NCBI GenBank assembly: GCA_028752905.1
Contig: JAQNBH010000011.1
Span: 6,952,125-7,016,124 of the forward strand
Source of the DNA: Cladorhizidae sp. MBARI D1340-BT2
Lineage: Eukaryota > Porifera > Demospongiae > Poecilosclerida > Cladorhizidae
Direction of reading: 5' to 3'
Length of the DNA: 64,000 nucleotides
Translations under genes and position numbers: made by a program
The notes under the pieces: model-generated
Told to the model about the DNA's origin: nothing
The model's database searches: none
What the model saw: only the letters and a program-made list of their open reading frames with translations
In this document: positions 1-12,200 of the stretch, in pieces
How the letters are laid out: each line of letters begins with the position of its first letter
How positions within the stretch are numbered: position 1 is the stretch's first letter

Positions 1-30
1 TTTAACAATCCCCCCCTCTCTCATTCTTAG

Positions 31-242
31 GGGCAGCTTTCCCCTGAACGAGCTCATCAGTCCCTGTGTTTCAACCCTTTCCACTCGCAACAAGTCCCTA
101 CCAATGTTGGTCCTGGAGGTGTTGACATAGGACGTGCTACCTGGCATTCATTGGTTAACAGTGAGGTAGTTCCGAGTTCGGATATGCGTGCTTCTGTTAC
201 TAACTCCGACCTCTCTTCTTCTAGTGAATATCAGACCCTAAG
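31..242 (+). CDS. CPLANE1: CPLANE1-like, first visible exon
   Basis: The acceptor is a C/T-rich tract ending CTTAG at position 30 and the donor is AG|GTGAGT at 243. Only frame 0 is open across the 212 bp (reads GQLSPERAHQSL...), ending with two bases of a codon. These are completed by the first T of the next exon. Low-complexity Ser-rich sequence with no recognisable domain, as expected for the disordered middle of this protein. Upstream exons lie outside the window. Confidence 0.6.
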
Positions 243-3200
243 GTGAGTGGAACAAGATCATATTCTGATCATGTTTGATATGTTTTGGTGCCCAATTTAA
301 CTGTAGTTATGGAGAATTGGAACCTAGAATGAGATATTTCCAAGTGTCCCAGTCCAGTGATTCTATTTCTCTGTCTTCGACTCTGAGACAGTCTCAAACA
401 AAGACTGAGGGTGTTATGAATTCAGGTGGGTTTCCTGAAGAATGCCAGCATTGTGGAGCTAATGAAGTACAAGGTATAGGAGGAGAAGAAAGGATCGACT
501 TCAGTGCTACCAATGTGAGCATGACAGCAGATGAGGGTTATATAGCCACAGTTGCTGCTAGCACTGTGCCCATCGACCATTCTCAACGTGATGGTGAGCA
601 ACAGAAAGGCAAAGATCTGGATGACAGCAGTGGAACTCTCACTCCCTCCATTTCCGATAGTACACTCACAGAGTGCAGTACAGGCACGGTTGTTCTTACA
701 GAAATATCACAAAACTCTCAACTGCTAAGAACAACTCCAAGTAATAATGGTAGCCATCCTGATTCCAGGAGCATTCCATCTTTGCAGCTCATACACCAAG
801 AGAGTGATCCATGCAGTTCACTTCTTGACGAGGTACTTGTAGATGCTTCTCCTCCTTCACTTGGTCATCATCGCTGTCGTCAGTCATCTATGAGTTCTAC
901 TTTGGGACAATCATCCATTCACTCACCTCCACATCACGCTCAAACAAGAGAAAAGGGAAACCAACCAGTAGTGGTACCACATGATGACCACACACGAGAT
1001 TACTTGATGGTGGATGAAGGTATGCAAACCACTATTTCTCAACCAACTTTTGTCCATCGAGATCATGCTGATCACCCCTCCTCTGCTGATGACGTGATGC
1101 TGTCCAAAGAGAACATAGCCACAATAATGAGGAGTGAGATGAAGGCCACCATGCAGGTACAGATGCTTGTAGAATGTCACATGCAATTGTATTATATACA
1201 TGTGCAGTAAGAGGCTAAGGTTATTTCCATTCACTGTATTTTTGTTCAACAAAAGTATAATGAAAATCAGTGTTAAAAGGTGTAGATCCTTCCCATTGAC
1301 TTTTGACCTTCCAAAATCTGTTCCTGTGTATTTAACCCACTCACTGCCATAAGCGCCTACAGGTACAAAATGGACGATGATCACAAAATAAAATTTGTAA
1401 CAAATCAACTGTTTACTCAATATTTAGAGAAGATGCTGTGCACTCTGAGGACATGCCAGATTTAAGGTAAGTGTAGATGTGGTTAGATAGCTAGAACAAT
1501 GTAAGATTTTTCATAGCTAGTATGATAAATAATAGAGCAAGGTTGTTAGCTGGAACATTATACCTAGCTCTAGCCATTCTGATTTTGTACAGCTAGCTAA
1601 ATAGAGTCTGCGATAGAATATGATATCCCTCTGTGACAGGTTCTTCCTTACACTTGGAATCTGTATGCCCAACTGTCACTCTCCACTAGCTTCTTCTCCC
1701 CCCTTATACTCTTCTCCTCCTCGATTACCTTCCTCTCCTCCAATCTAATATTGAAGTAACAAGTGAAACGATGTATAGTAAACATATTCACATTTTGTGG
1801 TTTCGTTGCCAGGAACCCAAATTTCACCACAATATCAATTCATGGGCAATCTAGTGATACACGGCTGCTATAGGTACATTTCTCAAATACTGATTTTATA
1901 ATTTTAATATTCTTTTGTAAAATTGGAAGTGAGAGAGCATACCAATTGGATGAAGATCTGCCAAGCCACTTTTATGTAATGCTTAATTTGTGATCTTGAC
2001 TTTTGACTTCTGACCTTGGCCTTTCAAAGTTTCATCAATTGGCTTCTTGAACAGCATTATCTACATAGTCTCATAAAGCAACACGTTACGAGTGAACATA
2101 TACTTGTACTGTATGTATACGTGTAGCTAAATACTTACTGTCTGGTCCATAATTTGTTTAAAGGCTACTGGTTTTTCCATAAACTTATCGCATTTTTTCT
2201 AGCGGGATGCTAATTATAAAGCATGGATGAGCAGTGCTTTTTTAATACTTTTTGTTGCTCCTTTACTCTCCCCACCCTCCCCTCTTTTCAGTGTTAAAAA
2301 ATGAATAAACTAATGTTTCTTTCGTGCAATTGTGCACAACGCTGACTAGTAAATGGAAAGCAGGATTCAATTTTTTTTTTGTATATGTTATGTACATAGG
2401 AACAGAATGCTGAGCTGTTGAATGTCCTCACATCACTGCCCTTCAAGGCCGATAGAGGATTTCTCTGGAAGAAAAAGATGGGAAAACTACCTACTGTGAC
2501 TCCTCTATCGTCCGCAGCAGTTCATGGGCATGACAATGTTTTGGATCCATTTCTGGAGACTTCTTCCAAGAATCACTCACCACCAGCTTCAGAGGAGTCA
2601 ACCAGAAGCAGCTTTCCTCTAGTATGGACTGTGTGATAAGTATACATATTTTTAGTGTGTTTCTGTAGACTAGAAAGCTCCAGCTCAAACGTAGGCACAC
2701 CTCCGAGTATTGGCAACGACAATCCTTCTCTAAGTTGTCATAGTCAACCTCCCAGAGAAAAGAAAAGTGGGGAAAAATAAACTAGCCCAATACATCCAGG
2801 GACTCTACCGTTATCTTTCTTCTCTCTTAATTAACGTTAGAATCCAGTAATAATAATTGACTTTCATGTACCACCTACAATACTAGAAATGTTCTAACAA
2901 AGTAACATAGGGTGTTGAGCGAATGTGGCAATATGTATAGGTGGAAACCAAAGTATATGAATTTTAGAGCAGTTCATATGCACTTACATGGAGGCCTGTT
3001 ATTCTCCGTCTACGCAGGCACACATGCTTGTGACAAAAAACAAAAAGGTTTTTCATAGCCTAGCTTACCTCAGTTCCTCATTTTCTACAATATGCTTTGC
3101 TCTTTCTCGCTCATTTCTTGCCCTCATTTTATCTATTTGTTTACACTGAACTGTGCAATTAGTGCTTGTACAAAGTTACGATGTTGCACTTCATCACGTA

Positions 3201-6200
3201 TACAGAGGCCATTTATTGCTCTGTGTGATGATGTACATATGCCTGAAGTAATTTTTTTTTAACTGTCAGTGTCTCGCTTTGCTCGACGAATGTGTTTCAA
3301 ATAGTGTACTGACTTTAACTGTATTATGATATTATAAGACATCTCAATAAAATTACATTAAAGGGTGGAGATTTTTACATGTGCTGCTCCTTGATGCTGG
3401 GCTGAGTGCACTTTCACTCACGCATTATTGAGAGCTCTAGCCCTGGAGAAGTCCACACAGTTGGTCATGTGTAGAAACTGGTTATGGTAGATACATCCAA
3501 CTTTTTCAAATGTCTGTCCTTGTTGTAGGCTAGTCTCAATGGAAATTGTTAATGCTCAATTGCGAAGTCTGTGTTCACAACCAAATATAATGTCATTACC
3601 TACTTCTTTAATATCCAAGGAATCTGTTTGTTCCATGTGAATATGGAGAACCTCTTCGAAGAACACTAAATGACCTCTCAGAAGTTAATTAGTTGGAGGC
3701 ATCACTAAGATTAGCTGTAGTAGACTTTTAAAATGATCTCTGATATCAAATATAGTAAGCTTTGTTTGAACTTCTTCATTCCTTTGTTTGAATTTAACAC
3801 TTAGTGGAGACAATACCATTTTTTACAAATTCTTTTTAAAAAATTGTCGATACAATTTTGGAGCTCCATATAGATTCTGTACACTTCACTCGATGAACTT
3901 TATATATAGCTCAAAAGATAGGTTTCTCTGTGTGATCTCTTTTGAAACTATAAAATATTGCCTAGGTTTAACCATGCCAAAGTTACGTGAAGTCAAAGTT
4001 GGGGACCTCGAAACCTGCATGCCTGAATTCTCTGCGGTTATGGCTCCTGATTGGAAAGTGCTAGACAGTTGAAATTAGGCAAGAGGAAGCCTACTCTGCA
4101 ATAAGAATGTTTTCATTAGACGCTATAACGTGAGTACGTGGTCTTGAGAGAGGTTGTTCAGTAATGTTAGTCATTGTAGCTGAGAGGGTTATGGTTACTT
4201 TGACAGCTTGCCAATGACTGGAACTTTTGTCATGTTTTCTCCGCACACTTGTTACATCCTTCCAATTAACAAAACCTTATTATTATGAGCAAGTATTTGA
4301 GATGGTAATATTGCATTGAATATAGCATGCAAGTACTACACACAAAAACATAGTAAACAAAACAGGTAGATGATGAGGTAACCAGGCAAAATTAACTTTC
4401 ATTACAAACCATAATGGCATTTGCTAAAATATAGATGCTAGCTAACATGTGCACCAATTAATTTTTTTGTATGACCTTTACTGGTTTTGATTGCCCCCAA
4501 ACTGGACTGCCAAAACCTTAGCAGCTTACACCTGCCACATAGAGTTGGCCATGTGCCCAAAACAAAAAAACAGGTTTTGGTAAGTATATCTCAACTGTCT
4601 GTTCTTCGTCATCGAGTTGGCCAGTCTCAAAGGAATTACTAGTAAACAGTAGGTTGGTATCGCTAGGAGCAAGCTTGACTCATGGAAATAGAATCCTATT
4701 ACACGTGTTTGGTTTGACCCAGTAGTGCTTGACCCTGAATGCTATTGTTATACTGTGACTTTCATCAACTTGTACCATTGAATAGTCCCTGGCACAAGGA
4801 GATACTGTGCAGTAGCATAACAATGCTATCTGTCTTCAGGTTGAGGACATGTAAACACCGATATAGAACACTTCTCCTCCTGCATCCATATATATGCAAT
4901 GCTGCCTGAACAAAACCCATTGTTCTTGAGCTGTGCTGTCCTCCAACAGCGTGGGGGACTGCTTCAGTCCATAAATACTTTTCTTGAGCTTGCAAACTAG
5001 ATTTTCTTGACATTAGGAATGAAACCCTTTTGGATGTTTCATGTAGACCTCTTCTAGCTCATCGTTGAGGAAGGTTGTTGTTACATCAACTTTAATCCAT
5101 ATTACATTGCCAATGCAACGTATGGAGTGATTCTAATCTAACCGCTGGGAAAAATGTCTTGTAATAAACAGTTCCATATTTCTGTGAGAATCCTTGATCT
5201 ACCAATCTTGCTTTGCAGCATTCAACTAAGCCATCTGCACCAGTCTTCATTTTGTACATCCATTTGCTACTAACACCTTTTCGTCCCTCCAATTCAACTA
5301 GCTCCCAGACATCATTGTCTTCGAGGGATTTCATTTCTTTTTCCATGGCATTCAACCATTTTGATTTCTCAAGGCTAGCCAGGACCTCTTCAATGGTTAC
5401 TGGATCCTTTGGTTGCTCATGGGCTGTGTTCACTCTCGCTCTATAATAATCTGGAGGACATCTCTCCCTTTCAGATCTTCTAAGAGTTGGCTCGGCTGTG
5501 TTATCAATGGATGCAATCCAGAGTGGCAGTCATCAGCTGTTGTATCGCTGAAAAATCCAAATCTATAAGGTACTTTTGTCTCGTGTTCAATTGACTCTTG
5601 TTTCTTCACCATAGCCCAGGAATATGCATTTCCTTGCATTTCCTTTGCAGCCCAAAACACGCACGTGCCCAACCTTCGGCTTGTTACTTGTCCAAGCTTC
5701 AAATGGAGTCATGCCTTTGAGATTTTGTCGGACTTTGATTCCTTAGATATACAGTTGTAGATAGTGCTTCAGCCCAAGACTTATGAGGTAGCTTTGTGTC
5801 AATCAACATTAAATGTACGGTCTCAATGAGGTTCATTCAGCGACAGTCTTTGGCACTGTGTGTTTCTGGTGTATCCCTTCAAATTTAAGGAAATCCTCGA
5901 ACTTTGTCGATATATATTCGCTACCATTATCTGTGCGGAGAACTTTCAACTTGCGACCACTTACTTTCTCAATTAGAGACTTCCATTCAAAAAAACGATC
6001 ATCATTGTGCTTCAGTGGGTAGACCCACACATACGTGTTTTGTCTCATCAATAAACATCAGGAAATACTCAGCTCCACCTAATGACCAAGTAGTAATTTT
6101 TCCGTGTACATTACTGTGGACAAGACCAAGTAATTCAAGTGCCTCCACAAGTTTGAAATTGACTTCTGTGATGTTTTACTCTGACACATGTCTTGCAAAA

Positions 6201-9200
6201 ATTGATTTCCTTTGATGTACGAAAACAAAATTGTGGACTATTTTTTCCCCGAGCAAGCTTCTGGAGATATTTCGTTCCAAGGTGACTAAAACATCGGTGC
6301 CATACACTTTGTTTTCTGTTTCATTTTTCAGTAATATTCAGTTGTTTTCTCTTCGATCTTTGAAATTGTGTTAGTAGAGACTTCCTAATCTAGTTGCTAC
6401 AGCAAGACAGCTTTGGTACATAAAGTACATCATGCAGCTTGCACCTTCTTGTTTTTTTCAGCTGGCAATTTCATTTCCGATGAAACTGCCTCCGAAACAT
6501 GTCCATCCCCGAGTATTACTCGTTGTAGTTGCTTCAGTTTGAAGCTTAACCATCATTGCACATGTGGCCCGTTGTTCTGAAGTCCACTATCCAGTTATTA
6601 GCTGACAGAATATGACTAATCACAAGGGCATCAAAATAACTCCCTGAGCTGCTGTAATTTTTTGTGTGTGTATGTGTGTTTGTGTGTGTAGCTTTATTGG
6701 TCTTTTCTTTCATTCCTTTCCCCTCTTTGTAATCTGATTTGGCTTTCCTTTCATCAGCTGCCAGATTGCGACAGTTACGTTTGATACACCCAAGTATGCC
6801 ACAGTAATAGCATTTTAGACCTTGTCTTTATCTTTCATTTTTCGCTCATTTAGTAACCTTTCCGTAATGACTTCCATTTCTAGTACATCTGCATTTGCCT
6901 CAAGTGCTGTTACTAGCATGTTTAAAGAATCAGATAGGCTTGGTAATAGGTAGACAACTCGATCTCTAGGGTCAGCAATCACTGCAAATACCTCAAATAT
7001 TTCTGTCATAGCTCTGATGTGCTCCTGAAAGACTTTCCTTCCTCTAAATGCAATGAATAAAGCTTGCGCCTTAGCTAGAGTTTGTTGGCCCATGTCTTTT
7101 TTTTTAAACTCGTCTGCCAACTTCTTCCATACCATAATGGGTTGTCAGGGTCTCCAATCAAGTACAACAGTGAAGGTTTGATTGACAATTCAATCAACGC
7201 TAGTGCACGGTCCCATCTTGCAACAAACTTAGCATACCTGTCGGCATTAGCTTCTTCAGGAGGTGTTTCAGTTCCATTCACAATGACCCACAGACCATCT
7301 TTCATGAGTGCCATTTGCATTGTACTTTCCACTTAGATTAATTCTGCCATCGCTAATGAGGTACGATATAAAACAAGTCAGGAGCCACTTTTCAACAATT
7401 CGAGAGCTTGAGAATCTTGGTTATGCTACTTGATCTAGCTATGGCCTATATTCATGCATAGTTGAAGCGTTTGACTGTGCCCATACCTTGTTGGAAAACT
7501 TCAAGTAACTATCACTGGTTATTGACCGTAGCTTAAATCAATAATAGCAAAACAAGACAGCAACTTAACAACTAAGCAATTGTATCATATTTATACCAAA
7601 ACTACATGTTATAAGAGTAAAGTACTGGCTTCACAAGAAAGAAGTGGTAAATGGTGCTATCCAAACATTGATGCTTACTAATGTAAACTATAACCTGAAT
7701 ACATCAAAGATACCAACATTACTAATGGCCTACACTACAAGTTCAACACTATATACAGAAAAGCAAACTAGACTAATCTCCATTGTGGCAACAGTTCTGG
7801 GTCTTCATATTAAACCATCACAGTGTGGACATTGGCACAAGGTAGAAGTTCGCATTGCTAGGATTTTTACTTTTTCTCGCTAGTCTCTTCCTTTCACTAT
7901 TCATCTCTCTCCGGATGCTTCTTTCCTTGTGCCGTAATGCTGCTTTTGCTAGTTTTTGCCTTTCTTTGTTCATCTTTCTCCGGATGCTTCTTTCCTTGTG
8001 CCGTAATGCTGCTTTTGCTAGTTTTTGCCTTTCTTTGTTCATCGTTCTCTGGATGCTTCTTTCCTCGTCTACTAACGTTGTTTTCGCTAGTCTCTGCCTT
8101 TCTCTATTCATCTTTCTCCGGATGCTTCTTTCCTTGTGCCGTAAAATGCTGCTTTTGCTAGTTTTTGCCTTTCTTTGTTCATCTTTCTCTGGATGCTTCT
8201 TTCCTCGTCTACTAATGCTGTTTTCGCTAGTCTCTGCCTTTGTCTCTGCCTTTGTCTCTTTGGTTGTTTCTTTCCTTGTGTGGTAATACTTTTCTTCTCT
8301 CTCTTTCCCATTTCCAAGATATTCTGATACTTGCTCTTCTAGATCAGCCCTTCTCCACCTCTGTCTTTCTGCTGCTGTAGCTTTATCTTGCACTTGCAGC
8401 CTTTTTTCCAGGGTAATGACAGTTGCTCTATGTGTTGTACGGTGCATGCTCAGTGCGGTGCCACACGCACTCACACACAATTAATTATAAAATAATTATT
8501 ACATGTAGTAGTAATTAATGATGATGGCGATGATGATGATAATATAGCAACAACAACAACAAAAAGAAAACAAACAAACCCCCAAAAGCACAAAACAAAC
8601 CAATAACAATAACATGTTCAATTTTCCAGCCACAATTTAGTTTGTGTGATTATACAAGCAGTGTAATGTTATAGCGGTAATTATATTATATTCTCTGTGT
8701 AGGTTTTGGAATTGGATGACTTGAAGTCTGCCAGCCACTCTGAACCAACCTTCACTGGTGATACTATACCCATAGATACTTTTGAATACCATGTTCCATC
8801 ACATACCACTGGTGTTCATAATCCCAAATTATGTATGAAGAAGGAACATAAAAGACATGGCGGTAATAGCACGAGTCACAACCAGTGGTGCGATCTTCAT
8901 TTTTCAGACTTGGAGGATAGTAAAGATGCATGTAGCCCTGGTATTATGCCTATGTTAAACCTTTCCTCCTCCTCGGGACTATGTGATAGTAGCTCCTCAG
9001 CACTTCATGGTGTTCAAAAAGAAAAAGTTGGAGCCAAGGTAGAAAGAAGGAGAAGAGAGAAAAGAGGACGACTAGGAGAATATTGTGAACACGAAAAAGG
9101 AGATGAAAGAGGAGGTGAAGGGAAAAAAGATAAGCGTCTTCAAAACCCTGCAGTGCCTCTGCTTACAATGGCCGCTGAGCTTTCCCCACACTGTAAAAAT

Positions 9201-12200
9201 GGTCTCAGCTTAGATCAAATGTTTCCTACATTGGCAAACAATCTCAAAAAGTTTGACTCATCTGTGACACGAGCATGGGAGAACAAGGCGAAGATGGTGA
9301 ACACTCAGGTGGCATGGAGTCATGAAGTAAAGGATGGAAAGAGCAACCAGACTTTCCCTCTACTCCACTTGCCACAAGAGGCCACCTTACTTCCAGGCAT
9401 GACAGACCAGCATGTTAGGTCACATGAGCTTCTGCTACCACCTCATCCATCACCACTACTTCCTCCTTCACTTGGTGAAATTGGTGGGTTCCCACACAGT
9501 TTTGCTGGACATACAAGAAGGTTGCATCAAGTCAAGACAACAGTAGTACAGCCTTCAAAACAAACCTTACTTAACTTTCAGCATCCTAATGTTCCTATTC
9601 CACAGAATCAACCAACTGTTGACATGTGTCAATATGAACCTGAGGCCCCTCGCTTATCTACTCAACCTCTTTACAATACATCTCAGGCTTTACACATTCC
9701 TGCATCTCTTTATGTCCCTGTACATCCCCAATCTCCTCATATCCCAATACCTCTTCAACCCACCATTTCAAGAGCTAAACTTTTGAGAATTCCTGAGCTA
9801 ATTCCCATGAGGCCATATGTGCCACTGCTTATATCACCAGATCAGCTCTTCCAACAACAGGAAGAATTGCAAAAGCTCTTTGGAGTTCCACATCCACCAA
9901 GTTTGCTAAAGGTAGATGACCCTGTCATGAAATTGACAGAGTATGGGCTCAAATTCTTGCAAGAGGAGTCGAATGTGGTTAAAATGGGTGATCCCAAAAG
10001 TGCATTGAAAGATGGAAGAAACGGCAGTTCTTTTAAGCATGCTCTGCTATCTTCCACCTCTGAATCTTCAGTAAAGGAGCCTAGTGAAAGCAAATCTGCC
10101 TCTATTTTGTCTCTTCAAGCATCACCGAAACAGCTTCCACGTCCTCCAAGGCAAGTGGAAGAGGTGAAGAAGAAGAGGTTGCACAAGAGGAAAAAGTTGC
10201 AGGAGTCTGTGAAGATTGCATCTTGTTACAAAATAGAAGGCAAGATCCATAAAGATAATGGCAAGCACAAAAGCACAGATCCAGAGGAAGAGTTTGAGGA
10301 TGTGGAGGAAAATAATGTAAGGGGGAAGATCCTCTCTAGAAAAGTGAGTTTTGATGCATCAGAAAAGCATTCAGTCTCAATGGAAAGAGAAGAAGATTAT
10401 GAAGTTAATTTAATACGGAAAGCAGATGACAAAATAAAAGTTTTGATGCAAAATGCAGAGAGGCTCGCACAGAAGATCAAAACATCAAATGAAGTTGGAG
10501 AGGAAAGCCTTGCAGTCATGGAAAACGAAAGTAGTTGTAAAAAGCCTATTTTTGTTAGCTCTCTGGTCACCACAAGAAATACCATTGATTTTCCAGATAG
10601 ACTGGAACTTCTGGAGAGTCTGGAAATCAGACGTCTAAACCTATGCAAGGAAGATAAACTGATAACCTCAAGGCAGAGTGCCACTGACAAGCAAGAGGAG
10701 AGGCACGAGCTAGAAGCCACTTCCATACTGCCATCGAATGTCCATGAGGAAGAGAGAGAAAAAGTAGTTGCTGGCAAAGCAGAGTCATTATCCTCCTCCG
10801 AGCCTATTGTGAGTTTGTTCACTGAAGTCTCACCAGCTCAGGTCAAAATTGAGTCTTCTAATTCCAATTTCACACCACCTAGGTCTAATTCTGCTGGCCA
10901 CCCCAGTACTGCAGATATTACTGATGTGGCCAACCAAGAAGTTAAACCGCTTTCCACTACACTCTCTCATACAGATACTCGATCTTCTGCACCAACATCA
11001 CAATATCCAATGTCCTCACAACCTCCACTGCCATTACAATACACTCCATTCTCACAGGATTCACAGAACTTAATGCACTTAACTTCAGGAGCTCCACAAC
11101 TTTTGTCAAAGTCACCATCTTCACAACCATTAAAAGTGTCACTACCTTCCCACTCTTTGCAACACAAGCCTCCATTACCATCTCCTCAAACTTCACTACC
11201 ACAACACAAACCCCCATTACCATCTCCTCAAACCTCACCACCACAATCTCCACCTTCCTTACCTACTTTAAGCGAACCCATGTATCATCTTGAGGAAGAG
11301 GACAAACACACTTGTAGAGGAAGGACACAAACTTCACATTACCTGGCTAAGGAGGAGATCGCTGAAGAAGTGCCATGGAAGTCCTCTAACCTTGAAGAAT
11401 TAGCTGGGGAATTGGTTGAGAAACCACAGATAGCACCCATGTTTGGTCAAGGTGCTTCTGTTATTCCTTCTCTACCAAAGCTTACTAAAGATGAAATGGA
11501 ACGTGGAAAATTAAGGTACAAGTTAGAGGGGGAGAGATTAATTGAAGAGGGATTGGGAAAGGGAGAGAGAAGACGAGAGTGAATTTGTGAGCTTGTTTTG
11601 TTTGTGAAAATAGTGAATATGTGTACATTATTCTAGTTATTTTGCATGCATCATGTTCTCTCTTGTCATAGTTTGCAACTGGTGCTCTCTGATATGGAGG
11701 CAGGATCAGGCAAGAGAGAGGCCATGAAGTCTCTTCTGCAGTTGGAGGAGCAGCTTAGTGCTCTGGAGAGCACTGTCAGAGTCATGGATGGAGGTTTCAA
11801 GTATTCCAACAAGGTTCATGCACACAGTATATGCAGAGCATATTCACAACTAAATATCATGATCATTGATCTGATAGCTAAACAGAATACTCTAATTCTC
11901 TCTATCATCGGGTTGGTATATAATAGAAACCATACTTTGGATGAAGCATTCTATCAGGTTGTAAATGAAGAGCTTGGGAACTGCAGTCTCAGGAGGAAGG
12001 CTCTAGGCCAGTCAGTTTACAGTGTTAAGAACTATTGTTCCAACCTCTCTCTCTCCACTCCTCCCCCCCCCCCCCCCCCCCCCCCCCCAAACTCTACAGC
12101 ATGTTAATTTTTTTAAATTGAACTCTCCGATGATTTGTTAGGCCTGTGTGTATTGTATTGTAAAGATTATGAGCTTTCAATTTTTTACACTTTGTATGCA

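Larger units (their letters stand above)
4765..7336 (-). mobile_element. Degenerate Ty1/Copia retrotransposon (gag-integrase-RT)
   Basis: Read on the minus strand from 7336 down, the order is gag, zinc knuckle, integrase, reverse transcriptase, which is the Copia order with integrase before RT. Gag: 7332-6815 in two overlapping frames. Zinc knuckle: 6812-6771, CYYCGILGCIKRNC. Integrase core: about 6051-5833, with WVYPLKHNDDRFFEWK and the RTDNGSEYISTKF motif that carries the second catalytic Asp. Integrase C-terminus: about 5702-5430. RT: 5433-5092, with SKWMYKMKTGADGLVECCKARLV, and further RT scraps down to 4765. Frameshifts and stops break every domain. I could not find LTRs or target-site duplications. 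It sits antisense inside the CPLANE1-like intron. Confidence 0.8.

Noticed and set aside
10397..10822. Minus-strand frames under the giant CPLANE1-like exon
   Set aside because: Ser/Leu-rich antisense shadows of Glu/Lys/Ser codons; no splice context.
11814..12107. Continuation of the coiled-coil exon as coding
   Set aside because: A good donor at 11814 matches the phase of the next exon, and the open run ends in a C tract without a donor.
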